DNA of 23,517 bases from Dissophora ornata (GCA_025201705.1 MU617018.1:3431-26947); one strand, 5' to 3'; counted from the first letter of the stretch, positions 10,421-19,712 are shown. Made by a program: numbers and translations. The notes: generated by a model not told the origin, from the sequence alone.

Positions 10421-11971
10421 ATGTCGCGCGGTGTGCTCATCCTCGTCCTCATGGCATCGCTGGCCATGCTTGCCTCCGTCTTTGCCGGTACATTTACATC
10501 TCGGATATCAACCATGGTGCACGCGACCCGTATTTGCATTGCATGCACGGTTCATGTTTGTTCTTGAACTAATCAGCGTGATTCATTTGTAGATGCCTCT
10601 ACTGAATCGGCTAGCGCCTCGGCACCTTACTTTGAATGTATGGCAGCACAGGATACATCTTTGCAATCGTCACTCGACCTTTGAACAACTGGACACTGAC
10701 CATTCTCAATCGTGAATCCAATGTAGCATTTCAGGAATTGCGGGAGCGCTTTGGTTATGAGTTCATGTACCTCTCCTTCATCTTGCTGATTCTTGTCACG
10801 TACTGGGTCGGGAAGAGACATAACGAGGTCCTCGCCAAGACCACCATGGCCGTCATGCTCCCTCTTTTCCGCGCCAACTTTGCTCGTGTCGGCGACAATG
10901 GGGCCGAACTTGCGATCGATGCGCCTCATGAATACATAATCTACCTGACTGGTCGCCGCCACGTTGCTACCGTTCATGGACTGATCAAGGTAAAATATCA
11001 GAATATTAGCATGTCGCCACCACCTCCAACAGATCGAAACGTCTCACAGCCCCATGGCACCTGTTGTTGATAGATGAAACCTCGCCAGGACCTTATCCGC
11101 ACTCTGTTCACCTTCTTCTCGACTCCAGTTCAGGATACCTGCACTCTGAATGTCACCATGAACCCCAACGAGTACAGTGATGGCGTCTTTGCTATCGTGC
11201 CCAAGACCACCGGATCAACGATCCGTAATAAGTACTATGATCTCACAACATTCACCAAGGCTGCGAACCAAAAGACCCTCGACGAATCCTTGATCACCTT
11301 GACTGAATCGAACGAGCTGTCAGAGGCCATTTTGCCTTTGGTTGACGAGAAGTTGAACCAGGCTGCTCAGTGGCTCGACTACTTTGTTGTCTCGGACCAA
11401 CCCTCGCACAAGCCAGAGAAGTAAGTTTGATCAACAACTTTACTGAACTTGTATTTTTTAATATGACCCAAGCTCAATTTCCTCTGACTTTTTATCCCTG
11501 ACTCTATCCTTTTCAGGCTGCCAACAGAGCCTTGCCCAAAGCGCGTCTCGTTGTCGTTCCGCTTGCCCAATGCTAGGAATTCGCGTGAGATTCTGCCGCT
11601 TGTGGAGGCGCTGATCGCATGTTTGGATGGCCTTCCCGAGAACTGCCATGTCTCCTCTGTGGTATGTAGAGCGATCAGCGCGAAACGAAGCCTGAAAGAG
11701 CTACGAAATACTTTGCGTTGACTAACAACATCCCTATCATTTTTTTGTTACGCAGATCAAGACGAAGATCGCCAAGTCTCGCGAGGAGGCCAGCAAGGAG
11801 ATTGGAAAGAAGGCTCAGGCAGAGAAGGCACGCGAGTTGGAGGAAAAGCGTTTGAAGGAAAAGCGTGATCAAGAGAAGAATCTCTCGCCGGAAGCTCAGC
11901 GCAAGTTAGCGGCCAAAGAGGAGAGGAAGGCTATCAAGAAGCGCCAGAAGATGGTGACCAAGAAAGCATAA
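10421..11971 (+). CDS. CCDC47: CCDC47-like (DUF1682) ER membrane protein, PAT complex
   Basis: Six exons: 10421-10487, 10593-10637, 10727-10989, 11074-11420, 11517-11661, 11756-11971, giving 360 residues; all introns are GT-AG and 84 to 105 nt. Exon 1 encodes a signal peptide (MSRGVLILVLMASLAMLASV, cleavage near Ala22). A short luminal segment is followed by one membrane span (about 50-65, FMYLSFILLILVTYWV) and a cytosolic DUF1682 region (RANFARVGDNGAEL, TLNVTMNPNEYSDGVFAIV, DYFVVSDQPS). The C-terminus from about 290 is a Lys/Glu-rich coiled coil. In animals CCDC47 acts in the PAT complex, helping insertion of multipass membrane proteins at the ER translocon. It is shorter than the human protein, lacking the long acidic luminal region. 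The 45-nt second exon is inferred: the intron after it removes an in-frame stop and joins YFES to FQELRERFG. Confidence 0.87.
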
Positions 11972-12051
11972 TGATGAATACACGCGATGCATGCATCATC
12001 CGGCGGCATTTTAGAGGGTGTTGCGGTGTAGGATGGCGATTCGAGTTCTTA

Positions 12052-12067
12052 TTTATTGGACAATAAA
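12052..12067. terminator. Palindromic two-way poly(A) signal
   Basis: TTTATTGGACAATAAA: the 7-base arms TTTATTG and CAATAAA are exact reverse complements around GA. The plus strand gives AATAAA (12062-12067) for the CCDC47-like gene, whose stop is at 11971; the minus strand gives AATAAA (12057-12052) for the NMO gene, whose stop is at 12115. The two convergent transcripts therefore probably overlap at their 3' ends. Confidence 0.65.
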
Positions 12068-12114
12068 AGAGAAAAAGCATATGCACATTCACTGAGCGTG
12101 GCCTTCATGGCCTT

Positions 12115-13263
12115 TTACTGTTGATCGCCCATCAACTGATCCATGAAATTGGCTGCAGAGACCTGCTTCTTCAACATGCCAACGCCTGCACCACACCAGA
12201 GAGGGAGCAGATCAAAGTCCTGCTCCTTGGTTGCACGCTCCCAGTCCTGCTTGGTGCCCGTTCGATCCTCCCTCAGTAGCTTGAAGACAGCCGGGCCCTT
12301 CTGTTCAAACAGACCGCGTTCTCTCAAGTCCTCCTCCTCGCGCTGCGTCACTAGATTACGCACCACTCGCCCGTCGTATCCTTGAGGCCAATCAAACTCA
12401 CGCAGCTCATCAAAGATCCGAGTCCGGACCGTATTCTCACCGCCGTCGCCAGTCTGTAGTAGACGGTCCTTAGCAATCTGCGGTCCATGCGATTCGTTCG
12501 TGGGCATGAATCCAGTTCCGATCACAACCCCCGAGGCACCCATAGCCTGCACCGCCCTCACCTGCGCAGCATTCGAGATACCACCAGCAGCCAGAACGGC
12601 GGGCATAGCTAATCCGGATCCAGGGGTAGAAGCCCTTTCCTGCAGAGCCTGCGCAACTTCCGGAACAAGGGTCATCAATGGCACGACTCTTTGGGCTCCA
12701 TGACCTCCTGACTCTGTGCCTTGCAAAACAATCACGTCCACATTATCCTGCTGTGCCTCAAGAGCTTGCTGAACTGTCTGAACCTGGACAATGACCTTTG
12801 TGCCAGCCACGGCGTGTTCACGAACCATATTGAGATAGGGTTTGTAATCCCCAAAGGAGAACCACACCGCCGCTGGCGGACGCGGTGTAGAGTGACCGTT
12901 TAGTTGGTCACCTTGACCCTTGAGAATGCTCAGAAGCAACTCGGGTCCTTGGCGATCCAGCCAAAACGTAATAAAGCCGACTCCATAGGGCATGAACTTG
13001 CTGTCATCCTTGTTGTCATCATTCAAAAGTGATGGAATAGTCTGGAGGTCCTTGAGGATCGCGGCAGGGTCCGTGAAATACCCGATGGGGTAGATGGGCA
13101 TTCCGCCGTGGTTGGCAACAGCAGCGACGAGCCTGGATCCAGACCAGCCGTTCATTGGAGCAGAGACGATTGGCTTTGTGACCTGGGGGACACGACCGGC
13201 CGCAGTACGGCGGGTAATATGTTTAAACGTGCCAAGAAACGCGTTCTTTGTTGCTGTAGACAT
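12115..13263 (-). CDS. Nitronate monooxygenase (2-nitropropane dioxygenase family)
   Basis: Intronless, 382 residues, a normal length for the family. These FMN-dependent TIM-barrel enzymes oxidise nitronates such as propionate-3-nitronate and detoxify nitro compounds. Visible motifs are an N-terminal flavin-site segment (VSAPMNGWSGSRLVAAVANH, 33-52), the catalytic signature QGTESGGHG at 181-189 with His188 as the likely base, and phosphate-binding motifs AAGGIS (225-230) and GASGVVIGTGFM (242-253). The start has A at -3 (ACCATGTC). There is no targeting signal that I can identify. It is convergent with the CCDC47-like gene and divergent from the Nudix gene. Confidence 0.93.
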   Translation of the reverse strand: MSTATKNAFLGTFKHITRRTAAGRVPQVTKPIVSAPMNGWSGSRLVAAVANHGGMPIYPIGYFTDPAAILKDLQTIPSLLNDDNKDDSKFMPYGVGFITFWLDRQGPELLLSILKGQGDQLNGHSTPRPPAAVWFSFGDYKPYLNMVREHAVAGTKVIVQVQTVQQALEAQQDNVDVIVLQGTESGGHGAQRVVPLMTLVPEVAQALQERASTPGSGLAMPAVLAAGGISNAAQVRAVQAMGASGVVIGTGFMPTNESHGPQIAKDRLLQTGDGGENTVRTRIFDELREFDWPQGYDGRVVRNLVTQREEEDLRERGLFEQKGPAVFKLLREDRTGTKQDWERATKEQDFDLLPLWCGAGVGMLKKQVSAANFMDQLMGDQQ

Positions 13264-13366
13264 GGTTTTTTTTTCTTCGATGTAGTTGTTATTGTTGCGT
13301 AAGCCGTGGGAAGTGAAAAACGATAGAAAATTTTAAAAAGGAAGAAGGAAACGGAAGGAAGAAACG

Positions 13367-13374
13367 TGTTTATA
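13367..13374 (-). promoter_or_regulatory. TATA-like element upstream of NMO
   Basis: GTATAAAC on the minus strand, about 105 bases upstream of the NMO start codon at 13263. The position fits a core promoter with a leader of about 75 bases. Assignment rests on sequence and position only. Confidence 0.4.
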
Positions 13375-13385
13375 CTTTTGGGGTA

Positions 13386-13392
13386 TTAGTCA
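13386..13392. promoter_or_regulatory. TTAGTCA, Yap1/AP-1-type candidate site
   Basis: TTAGTCA matches the bZIP (Yap1-type) element described for yeast oxidative-stress genes. It sits about 125 bases upstream of the NMO start, just beyond the TATA-like element. A 7-mer occurs by chance often, so this is a candidate only. Confidence 0.3.
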
Positions 13393-13514
13393 GCTAATGA
13401 CGCGCAATGACACCCGTCAGGTAGCGCGGGTCCGTTTGTGAATACATCCATAATAGTCCACTCCGAAGATTGAGGATGGAGATCAAGAGAGGATGCTTGA
13501 TGGGACACCTGTGA

Positions 13515-13521
13515 TGAGTCA
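13515..13521. promoter_or_regulatory. TGAGTCA, Gcn4/AP-1-type candidate site
   Basis: ATGAGTCAC contains a perfect Gcn4/AP-1 core, midway between the divergent NMO and Nudix genes. It is a candidate bZIP site, supported by position and consensus only. Confidence 0.3.
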
Positions 13522-13836
13522 CCATGCTGCATGTTCATCTTTTGTCATACTCGTCATACATGCATTCATGTACACACCGCTGCGCTGTTGCCCGTGACCC
13601 AAATTGTCTGCCTCCCGTCACGCACAGCCTCCGGGCCCAAGCGGATCACAAAAGTCCATTATTATTCCCCACAGACATCACATGATTTCCTACCGAGAAA
13701 TCAACCGTCGGCTCGCTCCACTCTGTCTCATCTCTCCATTCCCCCAGTTCCCCACCCTCGCAATCGTGGTCTTCCTCTCCCTTGTTCCCCCCTATCCCCG
13801 TGTATCACATTACACATTACTACCGTGTGCATCGCT

Positions 13837-14860
13837 ATGATCCCACAAGATGCAAAGTATCTGAACGAAAAGTCCATCAGGGCACTCCAAAATTTGAAGA
13901 ATAACCCGCCATCCGTTGACAATTTCCAGACCTCCAAGCGATCCGCGGTGCTGGTCGCATTGATGGCGAACAGCGAGGGTGATCTCGAGGTCATCCTCAC
14001 CGTCCGCTCGTCCTCCCTGCGCACCAATGCCGGCGACTCTGCTTTCCCCGGAGGTAACAGACGCGCGCATCCCCCCCTCTCCCGTTGAAATACTGTACAA
14101 GTTAAAGAAGAATGATTTTAAATCTCCGAGTGTGCGCTTTTGCTCATAGGCAAGGTAGACCCTGAAGATGTCGATCTAATTGCCACAGCCGTAAGCTTGC
14201 GTTCCCTAACTTGGGTATAGACATGAACACTCCTTAATTTTCTGAGCAACAAGCACCCAGATTGTACTAACGGCCGACTACTTTCCCCCAACTGATATTC
14301 CAACACAGAAAAGAGAGGCGCTTGAAGAGGTGCAGCTGCAGCCTTCAGAGTCACAAACACTCACAATCCTATCCCCGGTACTCTCGCGACAAATGCAGGT
14401 GGTCACACCCGTGGTGGTATACTGCCCTGCCATGGCCGCGGCTGATATCTCTTCACTCTACCCAAACCCTGGTGAGGTGGCTGCCATCTTCACCACACCA
14501 CTGGAGTACTTTTTGAGCCCCCCGCCTGGACAATACACGTCATTTGAAATGCAGTGGACCCTGTCGAATTTTCGGGTCCATCGGTTTGAGGGATGTGGAG
14601 CTAGCAACCATGTTCTTGGCGAACCAGAGGTGGATCCAGAAGATCATCACTCACACGCATCCTCCCCTCCCTCTCAAGTGGATCGGTCCAAGGTTGGCTG
14701 GCCTGTGTATGGCATGACAGCAGGCGTGTTAATCGAAGTTGCAAAGATCGCGTTCCAGCGTGAGCCTGATTTTGAAGTGCGTGCACCGGGCCAGGTCGAT
14801 GACGTTGCTCTGACGGCAGAGTGGTATAATCGCGCCTTTGGTCCCCGCTCCTCGTTGTAA
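13837..14860 (+). CDS. Nudix hydrolase, coenzyme A diphosphatase type
   Basis: Three exons: 13837-14053, 14150-14190, 14309-14860, giving 269 residues. Splicing rebuilds the Nudix box: exon 1 ends in FPGG, exon 2 is KVDPEDVDLIATA, exon 3 opens KREALEEV. Glu89, Glu92 and Glu93 are the likely metal ligands. The upstream motif ILTVRSSSLRTNAGDSAFPG (from about residue 54) is the LLTxRSxxLR...FPGG signature of the Pcd1/NUDT7 CoA diphosphatase group, which cleave CoA and its derivatives to 4'-phosphopantetheine and 3',5'-ADP, usually in peroxisomes or mitochondria. An acidic, His-rich insert (DPEDHHSH) lies in the C-terminal half. The C-terminus is SSL, not a standard SKL-type peroxisomal signal. 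An in-frame upstream ATG at 13531 is judged to be leader because the intervening sequence is low-complexity. Confidence 0.88.
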
Positions 14861-14886
14861 TATACATGTTCATTATATCCTTATGG

Positions 14887-14892
14887 AATAAA
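14887..14892 (+). terminator. Poly(A) signal of the Nudix gene
   Basis: AATAAA 27 nt after the Nudix stop codon at 14860, facing the convergent orphan gene. Confidence 0.6.
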
Positions 14893-14979
14893 GCATCTAC
14901 GATCCGAGTGACTATGTTCCAATAGCGTCTATGAGTTCTTTCTCTCTAATGAGGTGTATAGTGGGTTTTCGTGTGCTTG

Positions 14980-14985
14980 TTTATT
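14980..14985 (-). terminator. Poly(A) signal of the orphan gene
   Basis: AATAAA on the minus strand (plus strand TTTATT), 22 nt beyond the stop codon at 15007. It lies about 90 bases from the Nudix signal, so the convergent transcripts end close together. Confidence 0.55.
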
Positions 14986-15006
14986 TTTGCAGATATCAGC
15001 TGAAGA

Positions 15007-15945
15007 TTAGTCATTCTCAACAGCTGAACACAAGACTCCGATACGCGACCTGATCGTGGAAAGCTGAAACGTCATTCCCAGCATCTCTTGATCCACAGTC
15101 CCTGACCCACGTCGCAGATCATCGGCCAAGTGGATCAAATCTTTGGAGACGGTCTCCCAGATGGCAGCATGCTGCTCCCGTTTCTGTTGTTCCGTCATGT
15201 AGTTCGTTGTCTTACGGACAAGAGCATGCAGCTCACTCACGACAATTTCGCCAACTTCCGACGTGGGGATGACGTCGCACCCGATCAAAAGCTCCATCCA
15301 CAGCTTGGGCTTGTTGCAACATCGATACTTGTCTTTGGGAGTCTTGGATATCGTTGCTGTATCGCGTGGTGATCGAAAGAAGAAAGGATTTGAATCGATA
15401 TCTAACAAGACCAATCCCTGTCGAGTACACTGTTCCTCCAACAGACGGTTCCAGCTAGGGACCACCACCAGTTGAATGTACCAGTCCTCTTTCACTTTGT
15501 AATGGTCAGCAAAGTATAACCGAAACGACGGAAACAACCTTTCCTGCAGATCCTCAAAGGGGGTCTGGAACCGGGTCTTGCCGTATGGTGAGGTCTTGAC
15601 AGGGCCTCCACTGTCGGCGTTGCCTGGTTGCTCAGCTTCGGAAGTGGCGCAAAAGAAATGGCCAAGCATGTTGAAGAACTCGTTCACGATAGGCGAGTGA
15701 TCATTGGAGCGAGTATCAATGCTATACTTTTGTGCAGGGTAGGCGATTAAGAATCGAGTATCCTCGGAGCCTGAAGTGAGTTGTTTCTCTTTACGTTGAA
15801 GGTCTGCTGGGTCCCAATTACGGTAGATCAGTGGACAGGGCTGAGACGAGGCTGGAGCGCAGTGTTCGACCGCTTGTTTGTATCGATCAAGGGTTAAGGC
15901 TTTTATGGCACAACAGAAGTCTTGTTCGGATTGGTATGAACCCAT
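15007..15945 (-). CDS. Hypothetical protein, family not recognised
   Basis: Single exon, 312 residues from the ATG at 15945, which has a good context (CACCATGGG). The frame stays open upstream to 16092 but without a convincing ATG, and a TATA box at 16095-16103 supports the shorter form. I recognise no domain, signal peptide or membrane span. The protein is mixed alpha/beta in appearance, with a hydrophobic/aromatic centre (LFPSFRLYFADHY, DWYIQLVVVPSW, LVLLDIDSNPFFF) and a charged, probably helical C-terminal third (about 230-290). Codon use and the long clean frame look like a real gene. It is convergent with the Nudix gene and faces a large divergent intergenic region. Confidence 0.7.
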   Translation of the reverse strand: MGSYQSEQDFCCAIKALTLDRYKQAVEHCAPASSQPCPLIYRNWDPADLQRKEKQLTSGSEDTRFLIAYPAQKYSIDTRSNDHSPIVNEFFNMLGHFFCATSEAEQPGNADSGGPVKTSPYGKTRFQTPFEDLQERLFPSFRLYFADHYKVKEDWYIQLVVVPSWNRLLEEQCTRQGLVLLDIDSNPFFFRSPRDTATISKTPKDKYRCCNKPKLWMELLIGCDVIPTSEVGEIVVSELHALVRKTTNYMTEQQKREQHAAIWETVSKDLIHLADDLRRGSGTVDQEMLGMTFQLSTIRSRIGVLCSAVEND

Positions 15946-16094
15946 GGTGCTTTTTTTGTTGGGGTTTCTTCTTCTTTTGGGTTTGTCAGTAGGATAACGA
16001 AAGGACGAGGGAGGGATCGAGAGAAGTAGCGAGTTACTAATTGATGCCCAACAGCAGTTTGTGATGGTCCATGGTCCAGAGGGGAAAACCACGA

Positions 16095-16103
16095 CTTTTA
16101 TAT
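16095..16103 (-). promoter_or_regulatory. TATA box of the orphan gene
   Basis: ATATAAAAG on the minus strand, about 150 bases upstream of the ATG at 15945. It predicts a transcript start near 16070 and a leader of about 120 bases, which excludes most of the upstream open frame from translation. Confidence 0.5.
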
Positions 16104-18060
16104 TTTACCGAAAAAGGCTTAGAGTGGCGCTAGTGGTGTTATGTGGACACACCCATCTGCTATCTAACTCACTGTGTACCCGTACGCTGGTGGGGCCACA
16201 GCGGTACCATGTAGAAAGACGCTCTTGCATGATAGCAAACTCGCCCCTTCGTTTCTGTTCTACATGCTCCGATCTGTGGTGAATGTGGATGCGTGCGGAT
16301 GCACACAGGAGTGTGTATGAATGAGATGTGGTACTGGGAAACAAGGGTGAGAAAGAGTATGCTGTCAGGACTAACTGGCGGGTGCGACCCAGCCAATGGG
16401 AGGGGACGCGTTAACAGTCCCCCCTGGGTCTCCTAGAACTTTCCTAGAGCTTACTTTCAAAGGGACCCTCGGCGCTCCGCGATTTGCTGACTCAGCGGTC
16501 ACAAACGGTTCAATTGCCTTTGTGTTCATTCCAAACTCCGCGTTTAAGTTAGTTCAGGAACAAGGAGATATTAAACGAGTCAACATCACAAAGGGGGAAC
16601 CATCTCCGAACGAGTGACCCCCGAAAAAAAAACAGGCTTATGCCATCTGTATTTGTTTTCCTCAAACGGCCACGAGGAGTAGCTAAGCGGATAACGATAG
16701 CAAGGCCGAGTGCTATAAGCTCCTTGACTCACGAAATGCCATTTCAATCCAATCTCTCCCCCCCGTATAAACAATCAAGTAAGTTCATCAGCGAAGCCAT
16801 GTTCTTGAACTCAGCCAGCATGTTCGCGAAACAGCCCGAAGATGAAAGATATTCTCGTGGTGCATCCTACTACCTCCCTATGGAAGGAAAGAAAGAGGAT
16901 AATCAACGGGAATGGATGGAATATGAAAATACAATGCAGCCATGTCATCGAACATGCAATATACAGATCTTGGCTATTCGGGAAAACTTTTCGCGATTCA
17001 AAACTTCATAGGATGGAACATGCTGGATCTTCTGGATACATCTCTTGATCCATAGAACGGCCAAGCTATTAATTTGGGTTGCTATGCACCTTTATTCTGT
17101 GGTCCGATTGGTTGGTACTCGTTTTTTTCCCCTCGTTGGCGTTTGTTTACTACCCGGTGTTGCCAATTTCAGTGCTGTTGCTGTTCATTCTCTGTGGGCT
17201 CATTCTTTAACAAAACGGCGACGACCCTGTGTTGGTCGTCTTCGGCCCTTTGGTTCTCCCACATACAGCATGGAATGTGTATAATGGACTAATTGGAGAA
17301 TTTCTCCAAGGAATATGCTGAATTCATTCTTTGTAAAATCGCGCAGCCACAGGAACGTCGCTTTTTTAGTCAGCACCGCAGGCGGTGCGAGTTGTGTGAG
17401 TGTGCAAGAACGAAGAAAGAAATGGAGGAGGCTTTGAGTCAGTATGTAGATCACAGAGAGTGGGGGCTGCAACGGCTGTCCTACAATTTAGTACTGTGTG
17501 CTTTTTTTGTGGGCTGCAATTGTTTAAAGTTCCTATACTGATCAAAGTCTGGGCAAGGATAAAAGTACGAGCGAAGGTAGCGCAAGGCGAAGAACGGTCT
17601 CGACACAAAACACAAAACGTACATCGGTCGTCGGCTTGATTATCGTGACATCATTGTTGATTTGCGCACAAAAAATTTGAAATTCAGCAAAAAGAGAAAC
17701 GCAGAGACCAAAATGCAGCCACGCTTGATTTCAAAGACTCGGAACCCGGCTGCTGTGCCAAGCCAGGAGTTGCGTGTTCAGAGTCGATGGCTATAGCAAA
17801 TTGCCAGGTCTCATGGCTCCTTCGCAGCGCAGAAAATATGGATACGGGTCGCGACCTATTTTTGGCATTTTTTTTTTTTGGTGGCAAGTTTGAGTCGAGC
17901 TGCAAACAGTCCGAAAATGATTTAAAAGGACGTCCGTTAATTTTTTTCATTTCGTTGTTTCCTTCTTTGTTTTATTTTTTTGATATCGTCATTCACGGTA
18001 GCACTCGCTCGTACCCTCTTCTACCTACCCTTGCTGACACTCACATCGCATTCGCACATA

Positions 18061-18150
18061 CTCAACAACACTCAACAACACTCAACAACACTCAACAACA
18101 CTCAACAACACTCAACAACACTCAACAACACTCAACAACACTCCGCAACA
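18061..18150 (+). repeat. CTCAACAACA tandem array
   Basis: Eight perfect 10-base units CTCAACAACA (18061-18140), one variant unit CTCCGCAACA (18141-18150), then decay into CTCAACGCAA. The unit is itself built of CAA triplets. Because 10 is not a multiple of three, all three frames are read in turn, so the Thr/Leu/Asn/Gln open frames across it are by-products. Confidence 0.95.
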
Positions 18151-18177
18151 CTCAACGCAATCATAACCACAACCAGG

Positions 18178-18186
18178 ATATAAAAG
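18178..18186 (+). promoter_or_regulatory. TATA-like element after the tandem array
   Basis: ATATAAAAG lies 27 bases after the CTCAACAACA array. It would place a plus-strand transcript start near 18210. No open reading frame of note follows, so any product would be a distal leader of the SWIRM gene or a noncoding RNA. Confidence 0.3.
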
Positions 18187-18905
18187 GTAATTAAGAAAGG
18201 AGCTTTGTTGAGTACATCCCATCCATCCCTTCAATTCCTATACCTTGAGTATAGTCGCTCAATTCTTATAATGTATCTCGGGGGCGATTCGCCACCAAAA
18301 AAAACAGAACCTGCTAGAATGTCTCTGAAAGTGCTGCGCCTTCCAAACTCCCTTCGTCATTACTGCAAGCAGTAACAGCCACGTCAGTGAGCCGCGCGGA
18401 GGTAACAGCAGCGTGTTGCAGTGCAGGAACTGGAGCTGTTCCAACAGTGACTACAGTACAAAGGTGGAAGAAGTTCCGTCCTGGGCTATGACAGGGCAAC
18501 AGGGCAGAAAGGTGGAAATAGGCAGACAGACAGGCAGTTTGGCAGACAATAGACGACAGAACGCTGGATGTTGCTCGGCAACGGTTTTTTTTTTGCTTTT
18601 GTTTCCTTGGGTGGTTATTCTTTCATTGTTTTGTCACACCCTTGCATCATTATCTTTATCCCTGGTTTCATTCATTTCTGCCCTTCCTCCGCAACAAAAA
18701 CATTTGTCTTGTTTAGGCAGTACTCATCTTTTTTTTTCTGTTGAGGTTGAGTGTAATTACAATCAGCAGTAACACCCCCCATTGTCTACATCGCTCTGAT
18801 TAGAGACCTCCTGTTGTCTGCGTCTTCCCCACTTCTAAACAAGGTAACCACAAATAAAGACATGAGCCACGAGCACAATCTCATTCCACAAATGCACCGA
18901 GCTCC

Positions 18906-18950
18906 GAGAGAGAGAGAGAGAGAGAGAGAGAAGAGAGAGAAGAGAGAGAG
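18906..18950. repeat. GA microsatellite
   Basis: A GA-dinucleotide run with two AA interruptions, followed directly by a short GT run (TGTGTGTG). Purine-only strand; no coding meaning seen. Confidence 0.9.
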
Positions 18951-19690
18951 TGTGTGTGAGACTGAAAGAAAAACCGACAAACAAAATAAGAGAGTTGGAG
19001 TATTCATGTGTGCACCGATTGGTGAGAGTGAAAGGGGGCAGAGCATATGGTGCGTTCGATACATGCGGGGTTATGATCAAACTAGGCGTGTATTAATTAA
19101 TCGGCGACTATCAGCGGGGGATGGAAGGTGCTGTGGATGTCGAAATGGGTGTTGTTTCGGACCAATGTTGCCTTGCGCTTCCAGAGTGTTGCAGTTGCAT
19201 ATATTATTGTTTTCATTCAATTGACGATTGCGCCCAGCTCGAAGTGTAGGCTCTCGGCTTTTTCCCTCAGCGATTTTTTCTTGTCACACATCAATGAGCT
19301 GCGTGGCAAAAAAGGTCGTGGCCAGCGTTCTTATTAATCTGCCCTGTGCATGCTCGGGTTGGCTACATTCGTCGTCTTTAACACTCCTGTGCAATTGAGC
19401 AATTGGGTTTGGATACACGTGCCCCCACAAGACCGCCATGTCTGTCAGCTCCCATCACGATGGTTCTCCATGGTTCTAGCACCTGTGTGTGTATTCTTCC
19501 TCTTGAAAAGAAACAGACACCAGACACGCTGTGATCATCCGTTTGTTCTTTGTGTCATCCTTTTCTCGCACATTCCTATTTCCTCTACCATCTTCTCGTC
19601 ATTGCTCAGCTGAGGGGGGGGGGAGGGAACCTGTGCATCATTTGACTGTCTCTAGTTCGGGGTGATTTTTTTTACAGCCCATTGAATGCT

Positions 19691-19712
19691 CCCCCTTCCC
19701 CTTCCCCTTCCC
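19691..19712 (-). other. Potential G-quadruplex motif
   Basis: The plus strand has C-runs of 5, 4, 4 and 3 separated by TT each time. The minus strand therefore has four G-runs of at least three with two-base AA loops, a textbook short-loop quadruplex pattern. It lies about 1 kb upstream of the SWIRM start codon. Confidence 0.6.

Larger units (their letters stand above)
13264..13836. other. Divergent promoter region, NMO / Nudix
   Basis: This 573-bp region lies between two divergent start codons. It contains a TATA-like element on the minus strand (13367-13374), a TTAGTCA (13386-13392) and a TGAGTCA (13515-13521). The part next to the Nudix gene is C/T-rich (about 13720-13810). An in-frame open extension upstream of the Nudix ATG, back to 13531, is low-complexity and more likely leader than protein. 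Confidence 0.5.

Noticed and set aside
10636..11070. Separate protein starting at the ATG at 10636
   Set aside because: Its first 30 codons lie in a GT-AG intron with a branch-like CTGAC, and an in-frame stop directly precedes it; splicing exon 2 to 10727 gives the signal peptide and DUF1682 continuity instead.
13531..13836. N-terminal extension of the Nudix protein
   Set aside because: In frame, but C/T-rich low-complexity promoter-like DNA; family homology begins after the ATG at 13837.
18061..18150. CRISPR-like array
   Set aside because: Units are directly adjacent 10-mers without spacers, and the context is a eukaryotic genome.
17980..18194. Small proteins of Thr/Leu/Asn/Gln repeats
   Set aside because: They come from reading the 10-base CTCAACAACA array in rotating frames; there is no conserved start, domain or splice partner.
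18786..19224. Genes across the GA microsatellite
   Set aside because: The open frames owe their length to the Arg/Glu or Ser/Leu readings of the GA repeat on the two strands.
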